DNA of 64,000 bases, from NCBI GenBank assembly GCA_003415625.1, contig PYIU01000006.1, forward strand, positions 2,604,001-2,668,000. The letters run 5' to 3'. The stretch comes from Aquanectria penicillioides. Lineage: Eukaryota; Ascomycota; Sordariomycetes; Hypocreales; Nectriaceae. Shown in pieces: positions 45,580 through 56,848 of the stretch. Position numbers and translations under genes: made by a program. Positions within the stretch are counted from its first letter, which is position 1. Each line of letters starts with the position of its first letter. A model generated the notes under the pieces. The model was not told where the DNA came from and made no database searches. It saw only the letters and a list, made by a program, of their open reading frames with translations.

Positions 45580-45912
45580 GACTGACGGTGAGCGATTGAA
45601 TTGTCGGTTTCGTGTCTGCCTGTCTGGGCCAGCTTGTGATGCTCGCTGGAGGCTTGGAGGTACGGGAGCTGATACACATGGTGGCTTACGTAATCGACCC
45701 ATTACTTAGATTGCCCCTTTTTGTGCATACCTAGGTGAGCGGCCCGCTTTCGGTGTCGAAGCTTTGACATTAGAGTCCTAGCCTTCATCTTCCAACAGCG
45801 CAAACCAAACCAAACCAAAAAAAAAAAAAAAAAACCAGTTCCCGGCCCCTGCAAACCACGACTCAGCCCTGAAGGCAACCATTGAGAGCCTATCGGCTAC
45901 TTGTAACTCACC
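45580..45912. promoter_or_regulatory. bidirectional promoter VOA1 / RRP17
   Basis: A 333 bp spacer between divergent genes. A long A-run (about 45817-45834) lies on the RRP17 side and is probably nucleosome-disfavouring. Confidence 0.55.
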
Positions 45913-46634
45913 ATGTTCGCAAAACCCCGTGTCAAGAAGAGCGTCCTTCCCCCACCGAACAAGAAAAGAAAGGCCACCCATGGGGTTGAGGAAGTCAGTT
46001 TTGACAACGATGCACGGCAGGAATTCCTGACAGGTTTCCACAAACGAAAGCAACAGCGTATCAAGAATGCACAAGAGGAGGCTGCGCGAAGGGCTCGCCA
46101 GGAGCGAATTGAAATGCGCAAGCAGGTAAATATTCTACAATGTCGCCGCTACGCTGCGAGGCGGCCCTCTGGTGTGACGATGAAGTGTACTAAAGGAGGT
46201 CGTGCCAGGTCCGAGAAGAACGTCGTCGCGAAGTAGAGGAGCATGTTAATACTGTGAACAAGCTTCTGCAGGAGTCGGAAGTTGCAGGAGGGGTCGAGCA
46301 GGATTCCGGCGAGGAATCTGCCGATGAGTGGGACGGCTTTCCCGACCAACCGGATCTCGACATCGTGGACCATGAGGAAGAATACATTGACGAGGATCGA
46401 TACACCACCGTTACAGTCGAGTCTGTATCTGTTTCGAGAGACGGCTTGTACAAGCCACAGATTGACGAGAGCGAGGACGAAGACAAGAAGAAAGACACAG
46501 AGACGGACAAGGTGGTTTCGAAGCCCGAACGACCGAAAAAGAAGAAGAAGAAATTCCGCTACGAATCTAAAATCGAGAGGCAGTTGACAGAGGTTAAACG
46601 AAAAATAAAGAGCAGATCTCGAGCGCACGACTAA
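45913..46634 (+). CDS. RRP17: Rrp17/Nop12-family ribosomal RNA processing protein
   Basis: Two exons, 45913-46125 and 46209-46634, with an 83 bp intron (GTAAAT to CAG); 212 aa. The N-terminal core is conserved: NKKRKATHGVEEVSFDND, then RQEFLTGFHKRKQQRIKNAQ and RRARQERIEMRKQVREERRR. An acidic stretch and a Lys-rich tail (KKKKKKFRYESKIERQL) follow. In yeast Rrp17 is a nucleolar 5'-3' exonuclease needed for pre-60S rRNA maturation; the animal relative is Nol12. The basic ends fit nucleolar targeting. The exonuclease activity is inferred from the family only. Confidence 0.9.
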
Positions 46635-46934
46635 GTCAAGCTCAAGCTGCAGGGTGGAAGAGAAGACACGAGGGAGGCAAGCGAGCAGAACAAATGCGGA
46701 CAGGATTTACAAAAAGATACCCTCGAGAAAAGCCAGCTTCAATCAGCTAGTAGAAACGTAACATGCGGCTGCTGCTCCCTTTCGCTCATCCGGCAACATT
46801 CTGAAACCATGGCACTTGCAGCCGAAGGCCACAACTAGACAAGGGGATGCTGATGTTGCTGACCTACTTCTGCCTGTTCACTCCACAGTCGCCTCAAGGC
46901 AATCTGATGATGCGCGTGTCGCAGAGCAATCCCC
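46635..46934. other. spacer between convergent RRP17 and tropomyosin
   Basis: 300 bp between 3' ends with nothing notable. Confidence 0.5.
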
Positions 46935-47652
46935 TTAAATGTTGCTAATCTCACCCTGGAGCTCCTCCAGCTCCTTCTGGAGAGTGCTGTACTTCTTAGA
47001 CATCTCCTCATACTTCTCCTCCCACTGATCACGCTCAGACTCGAGGGCTTGCACCTTTCGCTCGAAGTGTCCGGCCTTGACGTCGGTCTGTCGGAGCCTA
47101 TAAAAAAGTTTTGTTAGACATTGGTAATTCGCAGGGGGGTGGCGGGCGGAAAGCAGGGGGTTGGTTTGCCAGGCAACAAAAGGGCGGTGATTAGGGATTG
47201 AGCTCAGATAAAGGCGCGGACATACTTCTCGTTGGCCTCTCGGAGAGTCTTGTCGGCATCCTCGGCCTCCTCCTCGAGAAGCTGAAGCCGTCGTTGAAGG
47301 GTCTCGTTCTGGGTGCCGTGCTGCTGACCCTCGTCGGCGGTCTTCTTCAAGTCCTTGATGGCGGTCTCAAGCTTCTCCACCTCGCCCTCGAGAAGGTTGT
47401 TCTTGTGCTGAAGAGAGGTGATCTCCTGCTCCTTGCTGAGGTTCTCCTGCTCTAGCGTCTTGACCTTGGTCTGGAGCTCCTCGGCCTTGGCGGAAGCCTC
47501 ATCGGCCTCCAGGCGGAGGGAGTTCATTTTCTGTGCCGTACCCATCCATATTAGCCACGAGTGCAACTAGACGCCATACCCCTCCAAAGGGGGTAGCGAC
47601 ATGGTGGGGTAACCAAGGAGCTGGGACGGCATACCTCCTTGATGCGGTCCAT
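46935..47652 (-). CDS. tpm1: tropomyosin
   Basis: Three exons on the minus strand: 47652-47635 (MDRIKE), 47530-47226 and 47097-46935; 161 aa. Introns are 104 and 128 bp. The whole protein is one continuous heptad coiled coil, from MNSLRLEADEASAKAEELQ through NLLEGEVEKLETAIKDLKK to KYSTLQKELEELQGEISNI. Length equals that of short fungal tropomyosins such as fission yeast Cdc8. Tropomyosin binds along formin-made actin cables and rings, protecting them and guiding myosin, and so supports polarised growth and cytokinesis. The very short first exon is typical of this gene. It is head-to-head with the securin-like gene. Confidence 0.95.
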
Positions 47653-48097
47653 TTTGGTGAGTGGTGACGGTGAGGTCTTGTAATGGAAAAAATAGGCGCA
47701 GCGGCGGAAGCGATGGGTTGCAAGGACGAGATGTTCTGAGAGTGGATGAAGAGGCGGAGGCGAATGCTGATGAAGTGGTCAGGAAGCAGAAAGGGGAGAA
47801 GTGATGCCCCTCCACAACTGCCCCAACTTCTGCCCCCCGGTACAAGGTTACAACGTGCATTACAGCCTCTTGTGGCTTGTGGCGTCCCGCCCCGTGAGCA
47901 ACCGGCACCTGACAAACGTGGCTGTTGCCCTGCCGACCCCAGCACAGGCCAACAAAACATCCCAGTCGCATTCCTGGCTAGTCTAGGCCGTGGTGAACTT
48001 GCCACCCCTATTGTTGGGCTCAACATTACCTGTATCCATCATTGATTCTTTGGAACCGAAGCATCGCGTCAATTCGGTCTGATCCATAATATCCATC
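47653..48097. promoter_or_regulatory. bidirectional promoter tropomyosin / securin-like
   Basis: A 445 bp spacer between divergent genes. No motif was recognised. Confidence 0.5.
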
Positions 48098-49455
48098 ATG
48101 TTGGCAGCACACCGCGACCAAGAGAATTTGGTGCATAGCCACCAAGTGCCCTCCAAACAACACCTGAAGACCCCCGGCGCACGATATCCCAAGACACCCT
48201 CTCGATTCCCCCAGAATGACGAAAATGCACCAACAGTTTTTGCGGGAAAGACTGGACTTGGAGGGGGGAAGCAATTTGGTGGTGAAAAGACGGCAATGAA
48301 TGCGAACGGAACGCGCCAGGCCATGGTCACCCCGATGGGTATGAGCAACACATCCAACTATCAGCCGTGAGCAGTTACTGATTCCAGCGCAGAGACCCGA
48401 AGCAGAGCCCCCTGGGCAACAAAACCACCAATGCCAAAGCTAAGACCGGGCAGACAGGAGGCGTCAAAGGCATAGTGAAAGAATTCGAAAAGACTCAGCT
48501 CAAGCCAACGGCCCACAAGCCCAAACAATTATCCGTCGACATGGCTCCTATCGAATCTAAAGTCAGAAGCGAACAAAAAGTAAATGAAGAAGAGGAGCCA
48601 GAGTACGCCCCCCCAAAGGCGCAGGACCTGCCATACGAATCGGATGTTTTCCCCAAGCAACTCTTGACCTTGGAGGGCCTCAAAAAGGAAAATTTGTTGA
48701 GAGGATACTACCAGCACTTCTACGACCCTGTCGATGACCAGGGCATCTCTCGCCAAGACAAGGAACTTGAAGAGACAATGAAGAAAGTCATGGTCAAGGC
48801 CGAAGAGCGCAATCAACGTGAAATGGACGCTCTGGACTGGAACATCGCGGATATTCCCGAGTCCGTCGTCCATGAACGTAAGACAAGTCTCATGAAGAAG
48901 GAGCCTGCCAAAACCACGGGTCGTAACCTCAAGGGATTTCCCTCGAAACAACCCAATTCGGTTTCTTCAAGACGCGCTGCGTCGGCCCTGTCGATGACAT
49001 CCGACACGTCAAAGAGCAGTGGACCATCTCCTGCTATTCGTGCAGCCAAGGTGCGAAAGCCACTTAGTTCCATCCTCCAGGGAAAGAGACCTACTGCAAC
49101 TCCCAAAATATCACTTGCCGATAGCGCGACTGGGGAGGCTGCGTCACGAACCACCATCGGATATAATCGTGGTCGAACAGCCTCGTCGATGATCCATTCT
49201 CAACCTCGTGTCCCTAGTGACCCAATCCGAGCTGGGCGTACTGTCAAGCCTGCTCAGTCCCTTGAGTCGTTCTCTGATATGACTATTACTCCTGCTCGAA
49301 TGCGACAGGCTGCTTTGAAGAACCAGGAGAGTCGCCCTCAGTTCATGGCGATTTTTGACGAGTCAGATGGCGAGGACGAAGATCTCCCTCCGCTCGGAGT
49401 ACCTCTTCAACTGTCTGATGACGACGAGGAGTTTGAACTGAAGCTTGACATTTAG
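48098..49455 (+). CDS. securin-like protein with D-box (frame-broken here)
   Basis: Proposed exons 48098-48338 and 48393-49455, with a 54 bp intron (GTATGA to CAG); about 434 aa. The N terminus has SKQHLKTPGARYPKTPSRFP, a QEN/DEN pair resembling KEN boxes, and MVTPM. Exon 2 opens with an R-x-x-L-x-x-x-x-N D-box (RAPLGNKTTN) if one missing C is allowed at the C run 48408-48412; exon 2 is exactly one base short for its phase. The middle has EEPEYAPPKAQDLPYESDVF and ENLLRGYYQHFYDP. The rest is disordered and Ser-rich, ending in an acidic tail (DESDGEDEDLPPL). The layout (degrons first, basic/Ser middle, acidic end) resembles securins (Pds1/Cut2), which inhibit separase until the APC/C destroys them. 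Function is inferred; no catalytic domain exists. Confidence 0.7.
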
Positions 49456-51451
49456 AGAATTGGCACGAAGAATGTACAATAGAGGGACTATGGCGTTAAG
49501 GAATTGAAGAAAGAGGAAAAGAGAGAAAGAAAGTATTTGGACAAGGGGAAATTCCTGATGGAGGGGAGTTTTATGAATCAACTTTTTACGACAAGGCCTG
49601 GAATATCCGTAATGGCCTGGAGAGGCTCTTGCTTTTGCTTTGATGTTGGACCACCACCGTACCAGACGGGTTTGTGCGCGGTGCGAGATTTTCATTCATA
49701 CCTTTATCTTACCACCTCGGTAATACATTTATTCTTTTCAAAAAGTTCATTTAAACCAAAATCTTTGAGAAATGGGCCCGGATGAGATTTTAAAATTATT
49801 CTACGAATACCTGAGCATTGAAACTCCCCACTGATTATTGGGATGTGTTTTGAAAACTAACCATGTGCCCCAGTCGCCAGCAAATTGATGTTAAAGTTGG
49901 TAAATTTGTTTCTCTTGTTACATGATACGGTAGATAACTCTCAAGGATTTTACTTAGTGCTGTAGAGATGATGTGAGGACATATAGGTAGAAGGAACTTA
50001 GTGGCAGCATGAGGAAAATGGAACCTCAGAAGCTATTACAATGACCTGTCGGCGTGCAGCACAGGACAGCCTTACATTTCATGTTTCTATGAATATACGA
50101 GACACTCATCATGCCTCAACTCCTGGCGTCGTTGTCATTCACCGTGCACGTACCATTTTTCTGTCAGAAATGATCAACTATGATAGGAGCGAGTCCAAGA
50201 AATGCAACGTAGTTGAAGATGAGATTTCCTTGCCCTGTTTAGAATACAGGTTCAAGGCAAGAGGGCGACCAGAAACAAAAGAAAAAAAGGAGAAAGAAAA
50301 AAGCCACCGACCTCATGTACCAATCAAGATTGGTGATTCAGGGTACAGGTATCCGTAGGTCGACACGAATTGAGGTCGCTTTGCTGATTCACTGGCTCTC
50401 ATGCATAATTCTGCTTTGCAAAACATGCAGGTGGGTGGGGGAAGGAAAAACAAATACAAACCAAAATGACTGTATCTTTGTGCCAAATAATTAGTCTTTG
50501 GCGGAAGATTTGTTTGGCAACAGTCGGTCGGTCGGTCGGTACCTTACATGCACTTGTGCCCTTGGCTTGGGGAGGCGTTTGTGTCAATGACGGCGTTGTG
50601 CATGAAAAGGGGAAGGCAATTGAATCCAAAAAAGGAACGGACAAACTCGGGCGCCGAAGCCTAGACTGCTCACGCGCGCAAGCCCGCGCGAGGGCCAGGT
50701 TTAATTACTTTGTCGCGTGGTACGGACACGCGGTGAGGCCCCGCGGGAAAATACTAGCATCTCGTGTACAAAGCACAGTGCACGTACCCCAAGGGCCCCA
50801 GGGATGTCAGATCAGCCACTCATCGTCAACCCTCAGTGGCCCTCCCTCAGCCGGGGTGAGGCTGACTACAGGCTGAGGTGGCTCAACCGTGGCTGAAGTG
50901 GCTGGGTCGCTCGTCGTGTGCCAATCAACGGTCCGTACTGAGACGCCTGTCCAAGCAGGAGCCATCATCCCTGAACCCAAAACCAAAAACCCAGAAAGAC
51001 GGCGCCTGGACTGGACAATCTTCAACTTTCCGACCTCAGCCATTTTCTCACCTTTTCCCCTCCCTTCTTCCCACCCAATCTCTCCCCCCTCGCGTTGCGG
51101 CCTGGAGATTGCTCGTCGGCCTTCGCTCTCTGCTCTCTCGTGCGCGCGCTGGCCACTGCCCCCTTTTGCTGCCCTCCAGGCCCTTGTCTCCTGCGAATTC
51201 TCCCCCCCCCTGCCACTGCCGCAGAGCCTGCGGATGACGCACCGCCTTCTTTCGTTGCCAACCTGGCCCAGTCGCGTAAAGTCTGGACTCGCGTGTTAAT
51301 TCTCCCTCCTTTCCAACCACCACCGCCGCCAACGCCCACATCGATCACTTGCCAGCACATTACATCCCTTCTGCCGGCCCGCCATCCGCTGCAACGCGAA
51401 GATATCATGGTCGGAGCACGGTGGAAACGATAGGAAGAGCGCATCGCCACG
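49456..51451. promoter_or_regulatory. intergenic, upstream of SET1
   Basis: About 2 kb. The first part is the 3' side of the securin-like gene and is AT-rich. A GGTC repeat occurs at 50524-50540. The part from 50.9 to 51.45 kb is strongly pyrimidine-rich on the plus strand and is probably the SET1 leader and promoter. No gene was supported. Confidence 0.45.
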
Positions 51452-54400
51452 ATGACTCGCCCGTCCGGCGCGAGCTTCGCGCAGTTCTTCCCGACCGCCC
51501 CAAAGGTAAAAGCTCAGGCTCAGAGCCGTGCAGACGGTGACCGCGATCGAGATCGCGACCCTCTCAAGACGCCCACCCTTAACGGGGGCTCCGATTCCGT
51601 CCCATTATCAGCATCTGCCACCGCGTCGGATCTCGACGTCCACGGCTTCACCAAACCCGTCCCTGGCCACTGTGGTCTCTCGTCGGATGCCCCTCCCTCT
51701 CACGACGACACCGACTCCCCTCTTGCGGACATTCCCAGCACTGTCGACTCGGCCAGTTCTTACAGTAGCGCGGCCTCTTCAATCTTCAGCTCCTCTGCCC
51801 GAAACGCTACCACCGCGGTGTCATCCCGCCTTCCCACCTCGAGCCTTACGCCCCTCGCCTCCAAAGACTCGCCCTCCCAAACCTCCACCTCGGGGACTTC
51901 TAAGCCAGCTATGGCTGCTTCCCTGTCTGCCGATCCGGCCACGACATATGCCTCTGACAATTCCTCCGCCATTGGTCGCAATGGCGCGATATCTGACGGG
52001 CGCCCTGCCATTGAGCGCGCCCCGGCTCGAGATCCCATGCCGTCCGTCAAGGGCCTCAAGTGCACATATGATCCGCTCCTCGATCGAGTACACAATAAGA
52101 GCGTCAGTCGAAGCGCCAAGCCGACATATCAAGAGTTTGGTCTGGTACGTATAACTATATTTTCCCCTCCAAGGGGGGGCGTCATCTGTGGTGCAAGATC
52201 TTACGGCTAATAAAATGGTTAGGACGATGACGCCCCCCCTATAGACCCACGCCTGGCCAAGGCTGGAGGTCGCCTTGGCTACATCAATACCGATTACTAC
52301 CTACCCAAGGCACGGTTGCGACAAGCTCCTGAGAACATCAAACCCTACACATACGACCCCAAAACCTCCATCGGTCCGGGTCCACCAACTCAGATCGTAG
52401 TGACGAGGTACAACCCACTAGTCCCGTTCAACAAGGTGACTGCCATCTTTGCGACCTTCGGCGAAATCGCTGAGAGTAGCAACAAGATGCATCCTGAGAC
52501 TGGAAGCTACCTAGGCTTTGCCACGATCCGCTATCGCGATTCGAAGCGACCTGACCGTCCTCATATATCTGCCATCGATGCTGCCAGAAGAGCTGTGCGG
52601 ACCCGAGGCATCAAGGTTGATGCCGATGTCGTCAGGGTAGAGTACGACCCCGAGGGTCGCAAGAGTAGGCGCATGTTGGAAGAACACCTTCGGAGAGAGA
52701 AGGAAAAGCTAGAGAAAGAGAAGCTTTCTCAGGCTGCATCATCTCAGTCTAAGGTCCCTCCTACTGGCCCTAAATCAGGCTCGACCCCAAGCTTCGTTAG
52801 ACCTCCGCCACCGCGCCCAAAGGCCCAGCAGCCCAGCGCCAACCTATTGCGACAGCAAGCCCACAACCGTCAGTGGCCCCACCACAGCCCCGAGGGCATA
52901 CTGGTGTTGAGGCACAATCCGTCGCGCCGCAGCTTACCGACGAGCCGTACATTTTTGTTCCGAGTGATAGCGTCCCCGTTCTGCCAAGTATCATCCCTCA
53001 TATGAAGAAGCGATTGAAAAATTATGGATTCGAAGATATCCGCCTCGACAAAACCGGCTTTTATGTTATATTTCGCAACTCGTTTACAGGAAAGTCGGAG
53101 GCCGAGCGATGTTTCCGAGCTGTTAACCACACCGAATTCTTCAATTACGACATGGCAATGCAATTATGTATGCCTCGAGAAAACCGTGACACCGAATCAC
53201 GACGACCCAGGAGGGCCAGCCCGAGTCCCGAACGGAAGTCGAAGATCGAAACTCGACGACGCGACGACAAGGAAAGACGGCGCCGTGAGCAGGAAGCGGA
53301 TCTAGAAGAGGAGAAGAAGCAAAGGGCCAAAAACTTTGACCCAGTGCTAGAAGCAGTGCAAGTTGTTCGTCGAGAAATGACCGAGCATCTTATTAGGCAT
53401 ATTCGCACAAAAGTTGCAGCCCCAGCTCTCTCTGACTTCCTAGACCCTACAAACCACGTTGCCAAGAGGCGCAAGCTGAATATTGAGCACCCCGACGATA
53501 TCGACGAGATCCCCAGCATCGAGGACGGTAACGATAGCTCAAGAGTGGGCACTCCCAACTCGCGAGCCGATCCCATAGAACGGAGAACCGGTCGTTTGGA
53601 ACCCAAGGCTCTACCAAGAATCCGCAAGACCAAGGTCAAAGGCCAGGCTCAGCGTAGTGCCTTCGTCGATCCCTTTGCTCGCCAGCGACCTCCTGCTGCT
53701 CGCAATGCATTCCGCTCACTTCATCATCGTCTCCGAGGTTTGGACAGCGATGTGGAGTCAGATGATGACGCTGATTCTCGTGCATTGTTAGCTCGCGAGA
53801 CTGAGGAGCCGGAGTCTCGTCCTCGCAGCCGGATGAGCACCGATGAGGATGCCTTTGCCTCGTGGGGTCCAGGTGAGGACGATTCGATGACCGAAGCTAG
53901 TTTTGCTATCACGGAGGCACCATTGCTATCCAAGAAACGGAAGCTAGAAGCATCTATCGAAACTGCTTTCAAGCGACAAAAGAAATCCGATGAAGAGCTG
54001 TTTGGGGTCAAAATCGGCCAAATTAGCTCAGACTTTACTCCTCGTGAAGATTTAGTGGACATTATTCCAGATGCTGTAGTCGGAGATGACGAGGAAAACA
54101 GTGCCTCCCGCTCAGAAACTCCTGTTTCTATCACCAAGATAAAGAAGAAGGGTCTGAAGCCAAAGAAGAAGACAAAGAAGCAACTCCTGGAGGAACGCGA
54201 GAGTCTAAAGCGTCAAGCAGAAACAGATTCACAGCGTGACGAAGATGAAGAAGAAGAAAAGGAAGTTGTGGAAGAAACCAAGAAGCAAGACAGGGGCTTG
54301 CCAACCGAGACGCCTGTTTCTGAGAAGCATAATGAAAAACTCTTCTCTACGGTGCCCCTAATGCCGGCTTTAATTTTACCAGACGGCCAAAGGCCAGACC

Positions 54401-55436
54401 TATCCATGTTCCAAGGACTTGCTCTGGGGGCCAGCGACGGACCTGACTTATCGAAACTTGCCAGGAGGTTCCAGTCTGGAGACATCGGGAACCCGGAGCT
54501 CTGGCTCTGGAAACGCAACCGCATCAGAGAGCTCAACTCCTCCGATGGGTCACTTGAAAAGCCGGTGGGCATCGGGGGCTACTACGTGCCGAACCCCACC
54601 GGGTGTGCCCGTACCGAAGGAGTCAAGAAGATTCTTAACTCGGAGAAATCCAAGTACTTACCTCATCACATCAAGGTACAAAAGGTGAGAGAGGAACGGG
54701 AGGCGCGCATCAAGAAATCAGGCAAGGATGCAGCCGCCGCCGCCGCCGAGGCCGCCAAGATTGCCGCTGAGAAGCTCATTGCCAAGGGCAACTCGAGAGC
54801 GAACCGCGCAATGAATCGCCGGTTTGTCGCAGACCTTAATGACCAGAAGAAGACACTCGGCCAGGATTCCGACGTGCTCAAGTTCAACCAGCTCAAGAAG
54901 CGCAAGAAGCCAGTAAAGTTCGCTCGCTCAGCCATTCACAACTGGGGCCTGTATACAATGGAAAATATCGCCAAGGACGACATGATTATCGAATATGTTG
55001 GAGAGGAGGTCCGGCAGCAAATTGCCGAGATTCGCGAAAAGCGGTACCTTAAGAGCGGCATCGGTAGCAGCTATCTATTCCGCATTGACGATAACACTGT
55101 CATCGATGCCACCAAGAAAGGTGGCATTGCTCGTTTCATCAACCACAGTTGCATGCCCAACTGTACTGCAAAGATTATCAAGGTCGAGGGCAGCAAGCGC
55201 ATTGTTATCTACGCACTGCGCGACATTGCCATGAGTATGTTGTCTCCGCCTCCCTTTGTTCTCTTTTTCGTTTTGATCATCCTCCACTCGTCACATAGCA
55301 TGTTTCCCTGTACTAACAGATCGTGATTTTAGACGAAGAGTTGACCTATGACTATAAATTCGAGCGAGAAATTGGCAGCCTGGATCGAATTCCATGTCTC
55401 TGTGGAACAGCGGCCTGCAAGGGGTTCCTAAACTAA
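51452..55436 (+). CDS. SET1: histone H3-K4 methyltransferase Set1 (COMPASS; frame-broken here)
   Basis: Three exons: 51452-52144, 52223-55234 and 55333-55436; about 1270 aa. Order: a Ser/Pro-rich N terminus (1-230); an RRM-like domain at about 287-375 ([20 protein letters not shown]); a Set1 RNA-binding region at about 470-560 ([20 protein letters not shown]); a long charged middle; N-SET at about 960-1070 ([18 protein letters not shown], [20 protein letters not shown]); SET at about 1130-1250 ([69 protein letters not shown]); and post-[16 protein letters not shown]. It mono- to trimethylates H3K4 as the COMPASS catalytic subunit. Exon 2 is one base short, with the frame changing between QQAHN and [14 protein letters not shown] around 52850-52870, in a region where conservation is low. 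The SET catalytic core is intact. Confidence 0.95.
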
Positions 55437-56102
55437 TACGAGTGTGTTTTTATTTTACTCCGCCTGAAGATAATTTCTGGTGAAGAATAAACAGGAAGAA
55501 AAAGCGAATTGCCAGTGGTCATTCTTCATGAAAGGCGTTGGGGAGGCAAAGTAAACTCGGGGGGCGTGGTGATCTGTTTCTTTTCTAAGTCGACCACGGA
55601 AGATGAAGGGAGAGGAAAATTTTGCAAATATTTGCCCTTGTCCATTGCCAAGGGCTTCTCTGTTTTACTAGGTATCAGATGGCATCCAACACAAAGGATT
55701 GCCTCAACGGGGCGTTCAACCGGCCATTGTTGTTCATCTTTCTTTCCCTCACTTTTACTTCTACTTGCCTTTAATCCAACCCGTAGCGACACATGTCGCC
55801 CCTCTGTATGTACATATCAGATCGCCCCCAGATAGATTGGAGTTAATCGCGACTCCTCCACCAGAGCAAACAACGGAGCTAAGCATTACAACATATCAGA
55901 CAAGAAGTTTCTTGTCAAGATGCCGCTGTGATATCTGTTGATCCCGCACTAGTGACGCCGTGCAACAGCACGTAAACGATCCAGCTGACAACCGAGTTGC
56001 CCGTACCAATCACCCAATTCCCTCTCCACTTCGTACTCGTCATCGGCCTCGTCATTCCTTATTGTTTTCGTGTGGTTTTATTCATGAGTATAAGCGTAGA
56101 GG
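55437..56102. other. intergenic between convergent genes
   Basis: About 670 bp between the 3' ends of SET1 and the next gene. Nothing recognisable. Confidence 0.5.
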
Positions 56103-56848
56103 TCAGACTTGTTCGCTCTTCACCTGGATGCCGTGTTGTCCAGCATGGTGAGGGGCTCGAGGACCAAGCATCCAATCTTGCATAGCTAGCCACTCGCTCC
56201 ACTTGGACTCTGCACTTTGGATCTCCTCTTCCGTGACGTTCTGCAGTGGCCTGAGAAACGGAACCGTTTGGCCATCGACCATGTCATAGTGTGACTTGAC
56301 CCCTAGCCAGCTATCGCTCTTTGCGGCGAAGAGATAGTTCCTGCGCTCTGTCTCGTGTACGGGGCCGATGCCCTGTGCCCAATCATCTCCAAAGAAGCCA
56401 TGCAGGACAGCAGGAGAGTCGAACCCGGTGACAATAAGACGGCGGATATATGGTACAAGGCTAACCTGAGCGCCTATGGGTAATGGGCCGGCCCCAGTTG
56501 CCCGGGCTGCGGCAGAAGACGACAGCCCTGGCGGAGCTTGGGGCCCAGAGCGGGCGGGTAAGAGAGGGGCAGGCGTCGTTCTTTGGAATGGTAACTGTAT
56601 GTTGACGAAGGAGGCTACGGCCTGGACGGGGCCACTATATTGAGCGTGGTCGATAAAATAGCGCTGGCAGGATTGAAACCTGGGATACCAGTCAAAGATA
56701 TCGAACTGGGATTCTTCGAAGGGCTAAAGGAACCTATCAGCCCTATAACAATCTCACATTGCAGAGCCAGTAAGGGTGAATACCAGGCCCCGGAGTAGAT
56801 GAGTAAATGCAGAGTGCAGTAACCTACTTGTTGAAATTGCACAGACAT
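56103..56848 (-). CDS. uncharacterised conserved-looking protein
   Basis: Two exons on the minus strand: 56848-56828 (MSVQFQQ) and 56723-56103, with a 104 bp intron (GTAGGT to TAG); 213 aa. The long second exon has no early ATG, so it is easily missed, but it is open for 207 codons. The protein reads PFEESQFDIFDWYPRFQSC, QRYFIDHAQYSGPVQAVASF, VNIQLPFQR, a Pro/Ala linker, VSLVPYIRRLIVTGFDSPAV, LHGFFGDDWAQGIGPVHETE, RRNYLFAAKSDSWLGVKSHY and WSEWLAMQDWMLGPRAP. It has no signal peptide or membrane helix. The Trp/Tyr/Phe-rich blocks look like a folded, conserved protein, but I do not recognise a named family and assign no function. Confidence 0.8.

Noticed and set aside
45817..45834. A-run as possible retroposon tail
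   Set aside because: No target-site duplication or upstream element; it sits in a compact bidirectional promoter.
52145..52222. In-frame continuation of SET1 exon 1 to a stop
   Set aside because: Standard 78 bp intron (GTACGT to TTAG) restores [16 protein letters not shown]; the continuation is intron.
52797..53163. Minus-strand frames across SET1
   Set aside because: Antisense to the clearly coding SET1 exon.
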